Source of the DNA: Subtercola vilae
Lineage (GTDB): Bacteria; Actinomycetota; Actinomycetes; Actinomycetales; Microbacteriaceae
Length of the DNA: 64,000 nt
Assembly (NCBI RefSeq): GCF_004923255.1
Contig: NZ_QYRT01000010.1
Coordinates: 43,981-107,980, forward strand
Direction of reading: 5' to 3'
Shown: piece by piece, positions 17,529 to 26,100 of the stretch
How positions within the stretch are numbered: position 1 is the first letter of the stretch
How the letters are laid out: every line of letters starts with the position of its first letter
The notes under the pieces: model-generated
The model's database searches: none
Seen by the model: the letters and a program-made list of their open reading frames with translations, nothing else
Told to the model about the DNA's origin: nothing
Made by a program: the position numbers and the translations under genes

Positions 17529-18917
17529 CTATCTTGCGAGCGACCTCGGGGGCGGCCCGAGTGGCAGCGGGTCGAGTTTCACCTTGGTGGCGAGCAGCAC
17601 GAGCAGCAGAAAGTTGCCCTCGAGAAGCAGGCGGCTCTCGGTGAGGCTCTGAATGACGAGGGCCGCGAGCAGCAGCAGCGGCAGCAGGGCGATGGCCTGA
17701 TAGGGCGTCGGCACGCCCACCAGCGGCCCGGGCGGGTCGACCGCCATCCACCATGACCGCACCCCGGTCGCGGCGATCAGACAGCCAAACACGAAGAGCC
17801 CCACGAAACCGAGCTGCAGAAAGATGTCGACCCAGGCGTTGTGGGCCTGCAGGTACTCTGTGCCGTCGATGACGACGAGGCCCTTGAACGGCGCCACCCA
17901 CGGCGCCCAGTAGCTCACCCAGCCCCAGCCGAGAACCGGATGCTGCCACGCCAGGCTGAGCACCGTGTTCCAGATGTCGAAACGGCCGGTGAGGTCGTTG
18001 CTGCGACCGAGCAGCGGAAACAGGCGGTCGGAGAGGTTCGGAATGGCGAACGCCAGGCCCACGAGCCCGGCGATGCCGAACGGGTAGATGACCAGCCGCC
18101 GGTTCACCGCCACCCGGCGAATGGCCAGGGCAATGGCCAGCACGAACGCCACGGCCACCGTGGCCATCAAGACGGTAGCCGAACGGGTGAGGGCGTGTTC
18201 GAGTACCGCCACCGCGAGCCAGGCGATGCTCGAGAAGGTGCTGCGGGTCTTCTCGACCCACTCGATGGCGAACACGATCAGCGCGAGCAGAACGAGAAAG
18301 GCGAGCAGATTGCGGTTGCCGACGATGCCCTGGATGGGCCCGCCGTTCAGCAGCGACGCGGTGCTCCACTGGTAGTCGGCCGGTGGGGTCTGGCCGGGCG
18401 CAAGCAGCCACAGTGCAGGCAGGGGCTGGCGAACCCAGATCGCCACGGCGAGTTCGAAGAGCAGCGAGAGACCGAGCATCCATCGGAGAGCCGTGCCGAG
18501 AGCGCGCAGAATCTCGAGCCAGGTAAGGGTGAGAGCCATGAAGAAACCCGCGAGGGCGGCCAGCCACTGCGCGGCGATGCCGAGCACGGTGGCACCCGGG
18601 TACTGCGACCACAGCAGGGATACCGCACAGAGCACCACGAAGGCCACAAGGGGTTTGGAGTAGCGCGGTAGCGCGATGCGCCGGCCGCTCTGGGCGAGCG
18701 ACACTGCACAGGCAACGGTGAGCCCGACCACCAGCACCACGAACGCGGGCCAGCCGAAGAGGCTCTGCCAGGCGTCTCCGCCCAGAGCGGTGAAGAGCAC
18801 GAAGCCCGCCAGGCGGATGCGGCCGGCCGGGCTGCCGTCGGGGGCGGTCATCGTCGCTCGGCGGTGCTGAGCCGAATCGAACGGGGGCAGGGGTGCGGGG
18901 GTGGGTGTGAGGCTCAT
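17529..18917 (-). CDS. O-antigen ligase-like membrane protein
   Basis: 462 residues with about eleven hydrophobic spans. The large loop near residues 290-350 contains TGRFDIWNTVLSLAWQHPVLGWG and YLQAHNAWVDIFLQLGFVGL, the Wzy_C/WaaL signature (RxxxW and HN) in O-antigen ligases and polymerases. Starting at the ATG at 18917 places GAGGCAG immediately upstream; the ATG at 18851 is an alternative giving 440 residues. In Gram-negatives WaaL transfers finished glycan to lipid A. Here the acceptor would have to be something else, such as a cell-wall polymer or glycolipid. It probably forms an operon with the FkbM gene. Confidence 0.85.
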   Translation of the reverse strand: MSLTPTPAPLPPFDSAQHRRATMTAPDGSPAGRIRLAGFVLFTALGGDAWQSLFGWPAFVVLVVGLTVACAVSLAQSGRRIALPRYSKPLVAFVVLCAVSLLWSQYPGATVLGIAAQWLAALAGFFMALTLTWLEILRALGTALRWMLGLSLLFELAVAIWVRQPLPALWLLAPGQTPPADYQWSTASLLNGGPIQGIVGNRNLLAFLVLLALIVFAIEWVEKTRSTFSSIAWLAVAVLEHALTRSATVLMATVAVAFVLAIALAIRRVAVNRRLVIYPFGIAGLVGLAFAIPNLSDRLFPLLGRSNDLTGRFDIWNTVLSLAWQHPVLGWGWVSYWAPWVAPFKGLVVIDGTEYLQAHNAWVDIFLQLGFVGLFVFGCLIAATGVRSWWMAVDPPGPLVGVPTPYQAIALLPLLLLAALVIQSLTESRLLLEGNFLLLVLLATKVKLDPLPLGPPPRSLAR

Positions 18918-18982
18918 CTGCCTCAAGGGTACGAGCACGCGGTGGGTGCCCTCTGTTCGTGGGCACCCCCGCACGCCAATCG

Positions 18983-20197
18983 TTATACGAAGGCAGCAAA
19001 CCCCGTGATCTTGCGGCCCACGATGAGGGTATTCATCTCGCGGGTGCCTTCATACGAATAGAGCGCCTCGGCGTCGGCGAAGTGCCGGGCCACGTCGTAC
19101 TCGAGCACGATGCCGTTGCCGCCGAGTGCCTCGCGGCACCAGGCCACCGTCTCGCGCATGCGCGCCGTGGCAAAGGCCTTCGCGAGGGCGGAGTGTTCGT
19201 CGCGCTGGGTGCCCTCGTCGAGCATCTGCGACACGCGCACCACCATGGCGAGGCTCGCGGTGATGTTGCCGAGGCTCTTCACCAGCAGGTCTTGAATCAG
19301 CTGGTGCGAGGCGATCGGCTTGCCGAACTGCACCCGCTGCTTGGTGTAGCGAACGGCGGCTTCGTAGGCACCGATGGAGTTGCCGACGGCGGCCCACGCC
19401 ACCTCTGCCCGGGTCAGGCGGAGCACCGCGGCGGTGTCGCGGAAGCTGTTTCCGTTCTGCAGCCGCATTGCCTCGGGAACCCGAACGTTCTCGAGGGTGA
19501 TGTCGGCGTTCTGCACGATGCGCAGGCTCTGCTTGCCCTCGATCTTGGTGGCGGTGTAGCCGGGGGTGTCGGTCTTCACGATGAAGCCCTTCACCTGGCC
19601 ATCGTCGGCGCTCATGGCCCAGATGATGGTGATGTCGCTGAAGGTGGCGTTGCCGATCCAGCGCTTCGAGCCGTTCAGAATCCAGTCGCCGGTTGCCTCG
19701 TCGCGGGTCGCGACGGTGCGAAGGCCCTGGGCCGAGTCTGAGCCCGAGTCGGGTTCGGTGAGGCCGAAGGCGCCCACCACGTCGCCCGACGCCATCTGCG
19801 GCAGCCATTCGGCACGCTGCTCGGCCGAGCCGGCGACGCTGATCGAGCCCATGGCGAGACCGTTGTGAACGCCCACGTGGGTGGCGATCGACGCGTCGAT
19901 GCGAGCGAGCTCCAGTGCCACGAAGCCGCGGAAGACGGCCGAGTTTGCAAAGGTGCGGGTCTCCTCCCACGCGAAACGGTAGAGGTCGAGCTCTGCGAGG
20001 CGTTTGACCACCTGGTGCGGAAACTCTGCCTTCTCCCACAGATCGTTGACGATCGGCTTGACCTCGGATTCGAGGTATTCGCGCAGTGCCGCGAGTGACT
20101 CTTTCTCCCGCTCGGTGAGCAGGTTCGAGTAGCCGAAGAAGTCGCTGGTCAGTGGCTCGAAAGCCGTTGTCGAAACCATTGTCATTGTGGGCATCAT
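18983..20197 (-). CDS. Acyl-CoA dehydrogenase (glutaryl-CoA dehydrogenase-like)
   Basis: About 404 residues, FAD-dependent oxidation of an acyl-CoA. AFGLTEPDSGSDSAQGLRT and WILNGSKRWIGNATF are the FAD/substrate region, QRVQFGKPIASHQLIQ and EALGGNGIVLEYDVARHFAD lie in the C-terminal helical domain, and SYEGTREMNTLIVGRKITG holds the catalytic glutamate (YEGT). The sequence pattern is nearest the glutaryl-CoA dehydrogenase branch. Several start codons are possible: GTG 20215, ATG 20197, 20194, 20185 and 20179. None has a strong ribosome-binding site, so the exact start is open. It stands alone between the glycan locus and manA. Confidence 0.85.
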   Translation of the reverse strand: MMPTMTMVSTTAFEPLTSDFFGYSNLLTEREKESLAALREYLESEVKPIVNDLWEKAEFPHQVVKRLAELDLYRFAWEETRTFANSAVFRGFVALELARIDASIATHVGVHNGLAMGSISVAGSAEQRAEWLPQMASGDVVGAFGLTEPDSGSDSAQGLRTVATRDEATGDWILNGSKRWIGNATFSDITIIWAMSADDGQVKGFIVKTDTPGYTATKIEGKQSLRIVQNADITLENVRVPEAMRLQNGNSFRDTAAVLRLTRAEVAWAAVGNSIGAYEAAVRYTKQRVQFGKPIASHQLIQDLLVKSLGNITASLAMVVRVSQMLDEGTQRDEHSALAKAFATARMRETVAWCREALGGNGIVLEYDVARHFADAEALYSYEGTREMNTLIVGRKITGFAAFV

Positions 20198-20227
20198 CCA
20201 TTCGCACTCGTGCACGACTGCGTGCAG

Positions 20228-20244
20228 TTAGGCCGTCAGCCTAA
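20228..20244. promoter_or_regulatory. Inverted repeat between acyl-CoA dehydrogenase and manA
   Basis: TTAGGC and GCCTAA are perfect 6-base arms separated by CGTCA. The site lies 13-31 bases from the possible acyl-CoA dehydrogenase starts and 67 bases before manA. It resembles an operator for a dimeric regulator. No regulator gene is adjacent, so the assignment is tentative. Confidence 0.4.
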
Positions 20245-20310
20245 GCGCCGGGCGAAGCGGCACAAACCCCATTGGTAGTTTGGTCCAAGAGACTTTTCGG
20301 AAGGTAGCCC

Positions 20311-21585
20311 ATGTTTGTACAGATCGCCAATACCCCGCGCAACTACGCCTGGGGGTCGCCGAGCGCGATCAGCGACCTTCTCGGGTCCCAGCCCACGGGC
20401 GAACCGGAGGCCGAGCTCTGGCTGGGCGCGCACCCCGGCTCACCGAGCCGCATCGTCGACCCGGCAGAGACGGGCGGATTCGACACGCTGACGGCCTGGA
20501 TCGCGGCTGACCCCGCCCGCGCCACTGGTGGCACACACCTGCCGTACCTGCTGAAGATCCTCGCGGCCGAGCGCCCGCTGTCGCTGCAGGCGCATCCCAC
20601 CCTGGCTGCGGCGAGAGAGGGTTTCGCCCGCGAGAACGCCGCGGGGCTCGCCCTCGACGCCCCGAACCGCAACTACAAAGACCCGCTGCACAAGCCCGAG
20701 GTCATCTACGCGCTCAGCGACACCTTCGAAGCCCTCTGCGGGTTTCGCGACGTCACAGAGATTCGCGCCATCATCGCCGCCCTCACCGAGGCGGATGCCC
20801 GACAGAGCCTTCCCGAACCCGAGCCCCTCGCGGCGCTCGCGAGCCAGTTGCGCGGCGAACCCGCCGAGGCGCTGAAGACGGCCGTCGAGTGGCTGCTCTC
20901 CGGTGGAGCTCAGGTTGCGACGCTGGTCGAGCAGGTCACCGTGTTGGTCGGCGGTGTTGTCGTCGGGCCGGGTGCCTCCTCCGACTCCGAGGTCGTCGGC
21001 GAGCCGGCGGCCACGGCCGCGCTGCTGTCGGGCCCGTTCGGTGCCGCGTTCGCCACGGTGCGCGATCTCTCGGCCGAGTACCCGGGCGATGCCGGTGTTG
21101 TGCTGTCGCTGTTGCTGAACCGCGTCACGCTGAAGCAGGGCGAGGCGCTGTTTCTGCCGGCCGGCAACATCCATGCCTACCTCAAGGGTCTCGGCGTCGA
21201 GCTGATGGCGGCCAGCGACAATGTGCTGCGCGGCGGCCTCACGCCCAAGTACATCGATGTGCCAGAACTGCTCTCGGTGCTGGTGTTCGAGTCGTCACCC
21301 GTGCCGTATCTCGAGGCCGGGCATCCGGTGCCCGGGGTTCAGGAGTACCAGCCCGACATCACTGACTTCGTGCTCGTGCGCATCACGCCCACGGCCGGGC
21401 TGGATGCCCGTTACAGCCCCCAGGGTGCTGCGATCGTGATCGTCACGGCTGGCTCGGTGACGGTGTCGTCGGCGACCGGCAGTGTTGTCGCCCGGCGCGG
21501 GGAGTCGTTCTTCGTCACCCCTGACGAGGGTGCGCTCACGTTCAGCGGCACGGGTGAGCTCTTTCTCGCCGCGCCCGGCGCCTAG
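20311..21585 (+). CDS. manA: Mannose-6-phosphate isomerase
   Basis: 424 residues, type I phosphomannose isomerase, interconverting fructose 6-phosphate and mannose 6-phosphate for GDP-mannose synthesis. The zinc ligands are visible: Gln93 and His95 in LSLQAHPT, Glu130 in HKPEVIYAL, and His288 in GNIHAYLKG. DNVLRGGLTPKYIDVPELL is the family's C-terminal block. GGAAGG precedes the ATG at a suitable distance. In mycobacteria manA lies close to whiB2 and its neighbours, and the same genes are close here. It would feed the GDP-mannose dehydratase genes of the glycan locus. Confidence 0.95.
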   Translation: MFVQIANTPRNYAWGSPSAISDLLGSQPTGEPEAELWLGAHPGSPSRIVDPAETGGFDTLTAWIAADPARATGGTHLPYLLKILAAERPLSLQAHPTLAAAREGFARENAAGLALDAPNRNYKDPLHKPEVIYALSDTFEALCGFRDVTEIRAIIAALTEADARQSLPEPEPLAALASQLRGEPAEALKTAVEWLLSGGAQVATLVEQVTVLVGGVVVGPGASSDSEVVGEPAATAALLSGPFGAAFATVRDLSAEYPGDAGVVLSLLLNRVTLKQGEALFLPAGNIHAYLKGLGVELMAASDNVLRGGLTPKYIDVPELLSVLVFESSPVPYLEAGHPVPGVQEYQPDITDFVLVRITPTAGLDARYSPQGAAIVIVTAGSVTVSSATGSVVARRGESFFVTPDEGALTFSGTGELFLAAPGA

Positions 21586-21615
21586 AACCAGGCCAACCGG
21601 TACCCGCACCGGTGA

Positions 21616-21642
21616 CGGCAGCCGGCCGAGCGCGGGCTGCCG
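21616..21642. terminator. Hairpin between convergent manA and GlxA-type regulator
   Basis: CGGCAGCC (21616-21623) pairs perfectly with GGCTGCCG (21635-21642) around an 11-base loop. It lies between the two convergent stop codons, with no T-run. It could serve both directions. Confidence 0.6.
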
Positions 21643-21643
21643 C

Positions 21644-22597
21644 TCAGGCGGGCGTCAACGAGAAGGTGCGCCGGTACGCCGCCGGTGTGGTGCCGAGAAC
21701 TTTCGCGAAGTGGTGGCGCATGACCGCCGCCGACCCGAAGCCCGCCTCGGCGGCGACCCGGTCGAGCGCCAGGCCCCCCTCTTCGAGCAGTACCTGCGCG
21801 CGCAGCAGCCGCTGGCGGGTGAGCCACGCTGCGGGGGTGGTGCCGAGGTCGGCCCGAAACCGGCGGGCGAAGGTGCGGGGCGACATCAGCGCGCGCCGGG
21901 CCAGCTGGTCGACAGAGAGTTCGTGGCCGAGGTTGTCGACCATCCAGGCCGTGACGGCCGCGAAGGAGTCGCCGACCTCCACCGGCACCGGCGCGGCGAT
22001 GTACTGCGCCTGGCCGCCCGAGCGCTGCGGCGGGATGACCATGCGGCGCGCGATGACATTGGCGGCAGCGGCTCCGAGTTCGGTGCGCACCAGGTGCAGG
22101 CAGGCGTCGATTCCCGCGGCGGTGCCGGCGCTCGAGATGACGCGACGGTCTTCGACGAACAGCACGTCGGGGTCGACGACGGTGAGGGGGTAGTCGTTCG
22201 CGAGGCGTTCGGCGTGCATCCAGTGCGTCGTCGCACGACGGCCGTCGAGAATACCGCTGGCTGCCAGCGTGAAGGCGCCGCTGCAGACGCTGAGAATCCA
22301 GGCGCCGCGGGCTTCGGCTTCGCGGAGCACGCGCACGACCTCCGGATGCACCGGGTCGTCGATGATGTGGGCCGGCACGGCGATGAGGTCGGCATCGGCT
22401 GCCGCCGCCAACCCTTCGGTGATGACCATGTCGAACCCGAGGCTCGTGGTGACGGGGCCGGGCTCGGCTGTCGCGATGTGAAAATCGAAGGCGGGGCCGC
22501 CCATATCAGTGCGATCGACGCCGAAGACCTCGCAGACCACTCCGAACTCGAACGGGGCCACGTTCGGCAGGGCGATCAAGACGATTTTCTTCAGCAT
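21644..22597 (-). CDS. GlxA/AraC-family transcriptional regulator
   Basis: 317 residues. Residues about 1-190 form a DJ-1/PfpI-like domain: VLIALPNVAPFEFGVVCEVF at the start and ILSVCSGAFTLAASGILDGR at the nucleophile-elbow position, as in GlxA regulators. The C-terminal 100 residues have two helix-turn-helices, with LSVDQLARRALMSPRTFARR and VAAEAGFGSAAVMRHHF as the AraC signature. The target is unknown. The gene interrupts the manA to whiB interval and is transcribed against both, so it may be a local insertion. Its promoter must share 22598-22791 with whiB. Confidence 0.87.
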   Translation of the reverse strand: MLKKIVLIALPNVAPFEFGVVCEVFGVDRTDMGGPAFDFHIATAEPGPVTTSLGFDMVITEGLAAAADADLIAVPAHIIDDPVHPEVVRVLREAEARGAWILSVCSGAFTLAASGILDGRRATTHWMHAERLANDYPLTVVDPDVLFVEDRRVISSAGTAAGIDACLHLVRTELGAAAANVIARRMVIPPQRSGGQAQYIAAPVPVEVGDSFAAVTAWMVDNLGHELSVDQLARRALMSPRTFARRFRADLGTTPAAWLTRQRLLRAQVLLEEGGLALDRVAAEAGFGSAAVMRHHFAKVLGTTPAAYRRTFSLTPA

Positions 22598-22699
22598 GCT
22601 GGCAGTTTATCGACGACAGGCGGATAACTGACACAGCATTTGCAAAATAGCGTCGTGTCTGAACCTTGCATGCGCGGTTGAGGGTTTACGATCTGCGAC

Positions 22700-22728
22700 T
22701 TGACTGATCGGAACTACACCGGTGTAAT
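22700..22728 (+). promoter_or_regulatory. Promoter of the whiB gene
   Basis: TTGACT (22700-22705) and TGTAAT (22723-22728) are separated by 17 bases, a near-consensus housekeeping sigma promoter. Transcription would start near 22735, leaving a leader of about 57 bases before the ATG at 22792, which has an AGAAGGGAGAG ribosome-binding region. Confidence 0.75.
22715..22726. promoter_or_regulatory. 12-base palindrome over the whiB -10 region
   Basis: TACACCGGTGTA is a perfect palindrome that overlaps the first four bases of the -10 box. Binding of a dimeric protein here would block polymerase. It is a candidate repressor operator. The cognate regulator is unknown; the divergent GlxA-type gene is one possibility. 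Confidence 0.5.
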
Positions 22729-22791
22729 TAGTCATAAGGGGTTATCAGTCAGGCTCGGCACGTCGCAGTCTGTCAGAAGGGAGAGCGTGAT

Positions 22792-23109
22792 ATGTCGCCA
22801 GCAGAGTTCCGCTCGGGAGGCGTGCCTGACAACTGGTTCGTCGACCCCGTCGAACTGGGCGTACCGGGTGTGCGTCAGACCGACGACAATCCGCTGGCCT
22901 GGCAGACCGACTCGCTCTGTGCGCAGACCGACCCCGAAGCATTCTTTCCCGAAAAAGGTGGTTCGACCCGAGATGCCAAGCGCATCTGCCAGACCTGCGA
23001 AGTGAAGAGCAAGTGCCTCGAGTACGCGCTGAGTAACGATGAGCGGTTCGGTATCTGGGGCGGGCTCTCTGAGCGCGAGCGTCGCAAGCTCCGCAAACAG
23101 GCCGGCTGA
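22792..23109 (+). CDS. whiB: WhiB-family iron-sulfur regulator (WhiB2/WhmD type)
   Basis: 105 residues. Cys43, Cys66, Cys69 and Cys75 are the four [4Fe-4S] ligands (C...CxxCx5C). GIWGG at 87-91 is the beta-turn motif and ERERRKLRKQ the basic DNA-contact end. EAFFPEKGGSTRDAKRIC matches the WhiB2/WhmD branch, which controls septation and sporulation-type cell division in mycobacteria and streptomycetes. The neighbourhood (manA upstream, DUF5719, zincin-like and DUF3499 downstream) corresponds to that of M. tuberculosis whiB2. A strong promoter with a palindrome lies upstream. Confidence 0.93.
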   Translation: MSPAEFRSGGVPDNWFVDPVELGVPGVRQTDDNPLAWQTDSLCAQTDPEAFFPEKGGSTRDAKRICQTCEVKSKCLEYALSNDERFGIWGGLSERERRKLRKQAG

Positions 23110-23174
23110 GCGTAAAACTGCCGCCAGTTCTCGGCGCGCCGACAACACGGCCCCCCGTAACAGGGGTGTGCGCC

Positions 23175-23180
23175 TAAAGT
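23175..23180 (+). promoter_or_regulatory. -10 box (TAAAGT) for leaderless GT2 gene
   Basis: TAAAGT ends 7 bases before the ATG at 23188, with no ribosome-binding site between. Leaderless geometry. Confidence 0.5.
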
Positions 23181-23187
23181 CGAATGG

Positions 23188-26100
23188 ATGCAAGCCCGAG
23201 TAACTGCTGTACTGGTCGCCCAGAATGGTGCCGAGCGACTCTCACGTACGCTCGACGCTCTTCGTGCCCAGACACGCCAACCCGAATCCCTCGTCGTCGT
23301 CGACGTGTCATCAACCGACGGCACCGCCAAGCTGCTCTCTGAGGCTCAGCCCACGGGTTTTCTGTCGGCATCGAGCCGCCTCTCGTTCGGTGTGGCCGTG
23401 AACCACGCGCTCGGTGTGGTCAGCCCGCCGGCGTCAGACGACGAGTGGCTCTGGTTGCTCGCCCACGACACGGCGCCCGAGCCCGACGCACTTGCCGCGC
23501 TTCTGGCCGCCGTCGAGGTGAACCCCTCGGTCGCGGTTGCCGGGCCCAAGCAGATGGAATGGAACGACAGCGGCTTCATCGCGGGTTTCGGTGAGTCGGT
23601 CACCCGTTTCGGGGCGAGCGTTCCCCTCGTCGAACGCGAACTCGACCAGGCGCAGCACGACCGGCTGAGCGATGTGCTCGGTGTCGGCGCGGCCGGAATG
23701 CTGGTTCGGCACTCGGTCTGGAACGCCCTCGGCGGGTTCGACCCGGCATTGCCCACGGCTGACAACGGCCTCGACTTCTCTATTCGTGCCCGCCTCGCGG
23801 GGCACCGGGTCATCGCGGTGCCGGCGGCCAAGGTCGTCACCGCCGGAGACGGGCTCTCCGGCCCCGGCACCTCCATCAAGGGCTCGCAGCGCCGGCGTCG
23901 ACAGTCGGTTCGTCGTGCGGCGCAACTGCATCGCCGCCTGGTCTATGCCCCGGCCTTCACCGTGTTCTTCCACTGGCTGTCACTCGTGCCGCTCGCGGTG
24001 CTCCGCACGCTGTTCCAGGTTCTGCGCAAGCAGCCCGGCGCCGTTGCGGGTGAGTTCGCTGCCGCGTTCAGAACGGCATTCAGCGGCCGGGTCGGCGCTG
24101 CGCGGCGATCGATCAAGACGACCAGAAAAGTCGGCTGGGGTGCGGTCGCACCGTTGCGCATCCCGGGCGCCGAAGTGAGGCGCCGCAACGCGCTGGTTCG
24201 TGAGCTGGCGCTGTCACAGGCGCGCGGCTCCCGCGAAGAACTTAACTTCTTCTCCACCGGCGGCGCGGCCATTGTGCTCGCTGCGCTCGTCGTGGGGTTC
24301 GCCCTGTTCTTTCCGCTGTTCGGCGGCAAAGCCCTCGCCGGTGGTTCGTTTCTGCCGCTGAGCGCCGATGTGGGCGGGCTATGGGCGAACATCGGCTACG
24401 GCTGGCGTGATCTCGGGCTCGGCTTTGTGGGGGCATCCGACCCCTTCAGCTACATTCTCGCGGTGTTCGGGTCGATCACCTTCTGGTCGCCCTCTGTCTC
24501 GCTCGTCGTGCTCTACCTGGTTTCGCTGCCGCTGGCCGCGCTGGCGGGGTGGTTCGCTGCCGCCAAGCTCACGAACCGCTCGGGCCTTCGCATCTTCGGC
24601 GCGGTGCTGTGGGCCATCGCGCCGCCCCTGCTGTCGGCACTCGACGCCGGGCAGGTGGGCGCCATCGTGGCGCATCTGCTGCTGCCCTGGCTCGTACTCG
24701 CGGCTCTTTCGGCAGCTCGGTCGTGGTCGGCGTCGGCCATCGCCTCGCTTCTGTTCGCCGCGGTGACAGCTGCTGCACCCTCGCTCTGGCCTGCCCTGCT
24801 GGTGCTCTGGCTCGCGTCGGTGATCTTCGCCCGCCGGGCGGTGATGCGGTACGTCGGCCTGCCGATTCCGGCATTGCTGCTGGTGGCGCCGCTGGCGTAC
24901 GAGCAGTTCATGCGCGGCAACCTCTGGGGTATCTTCGCCGACCCGGGGTTGCCGAACGCACACGGCACCGTGAGCGTCACCGATCTGCTGCTCGGGCTTC
25001 CTGAGCAGGGGCTCGGCGGATGGTCGGGCATCGGTGGCACGCTCGGCATCGACTCGCAGACGCTGCAGTTCATCGCGCTGCTCCTCCTGGTGCCGCTCGC
25101 CCTCATCGCGGTCGCCGCACTGTTTCTGCCGCGGTCGTGGCGCGCTTCGGCGGCCATCGGCTTCGCCATCCTCGGTTTCGCCACTGCGGTGGGCGCGACT
25201 CTCATCCAGGTGTCGGCCTCCGGCTCGTTCGAGGTCACCATCTGGCCGGGCGCCGGCCTCAGCCTCTACTGGCTCGGGCTGGTGGGGGCGGCCACGATGG
25301 GCCTCGCCACGTTCACCCGGCTCGCTGCCCTGCCCGCCGTCATCGCGGCCCTCGCTGTCGCGGTACTCGCGGTTCCGGTCGCCGCATCGACTCTCACCGC
25401 CACAAGCGACGTTCGGTCATCGACTGGCGCTTCGCTGCCCGCTTTCGTCACGGCCGAGGCCGCCTCGAACCCGCGGGTCGGCACGCTCGTGCTCGGCGCC
25501 GAGGCGAACGGGGGCCTCACCGCATCCGTCGTGCACGGCGTCGGTGCGACCCTCGAAACCCAGTCGACCCTGGCTGCCACGACGGGCGAGCCCACTGCAG
25601 CAGAGCAGAACCTCTCGACCCTCGTCGGCAACCTCGCCTCCCGCAGTGGTACCGACGCGAGTGTCGCGCTCGCGAACCTCGGCGTCGAGTTCATCGTTCT
25701 CTCGCCGACCACGTCGTCGGCGACACCGGATGCCCAGGCCGTCGTTGCGCGCGCCACGAGCGCCTTCGACAGCAATGCCTCCCTCACCGCCATCGGGCAG
25801 ACCTTCGCAGGCGAGTTGTGGCAGATCACCGGCACCCCCGGGTTCTCGGCGCTTCCCGCGCCCACCCCCACCAACACGGGCACTCCCATCGGCTTCGTCA
25901 TTCTTCTGGTGCAGGCGATCGTGTTCGGGCTGCTGCTGCTTCTCGCGCTGCCAGCCGGGCGCCTCGAGGCCCATGGCCTGCGGGCGGCCAGCACAGTAGA
26001 CGTGCTCGACCAGCCCGGCGAGCCGGTTGAACCGCTCGAGCCCGATGACAGCGTGCGAGACGATCAGAGCGGTGACGCGGGGGGTGCGGCCGTCGACGAG

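Noticed and set aside
16525..18999. An 824-residue fusion of ligase region and FkbM
   Set aside because: The first 500 residues are a shadow of the O-antigen-ligase-like gene in another frame; GTG 17481 with GGAAAGG begins the FkbM domain.
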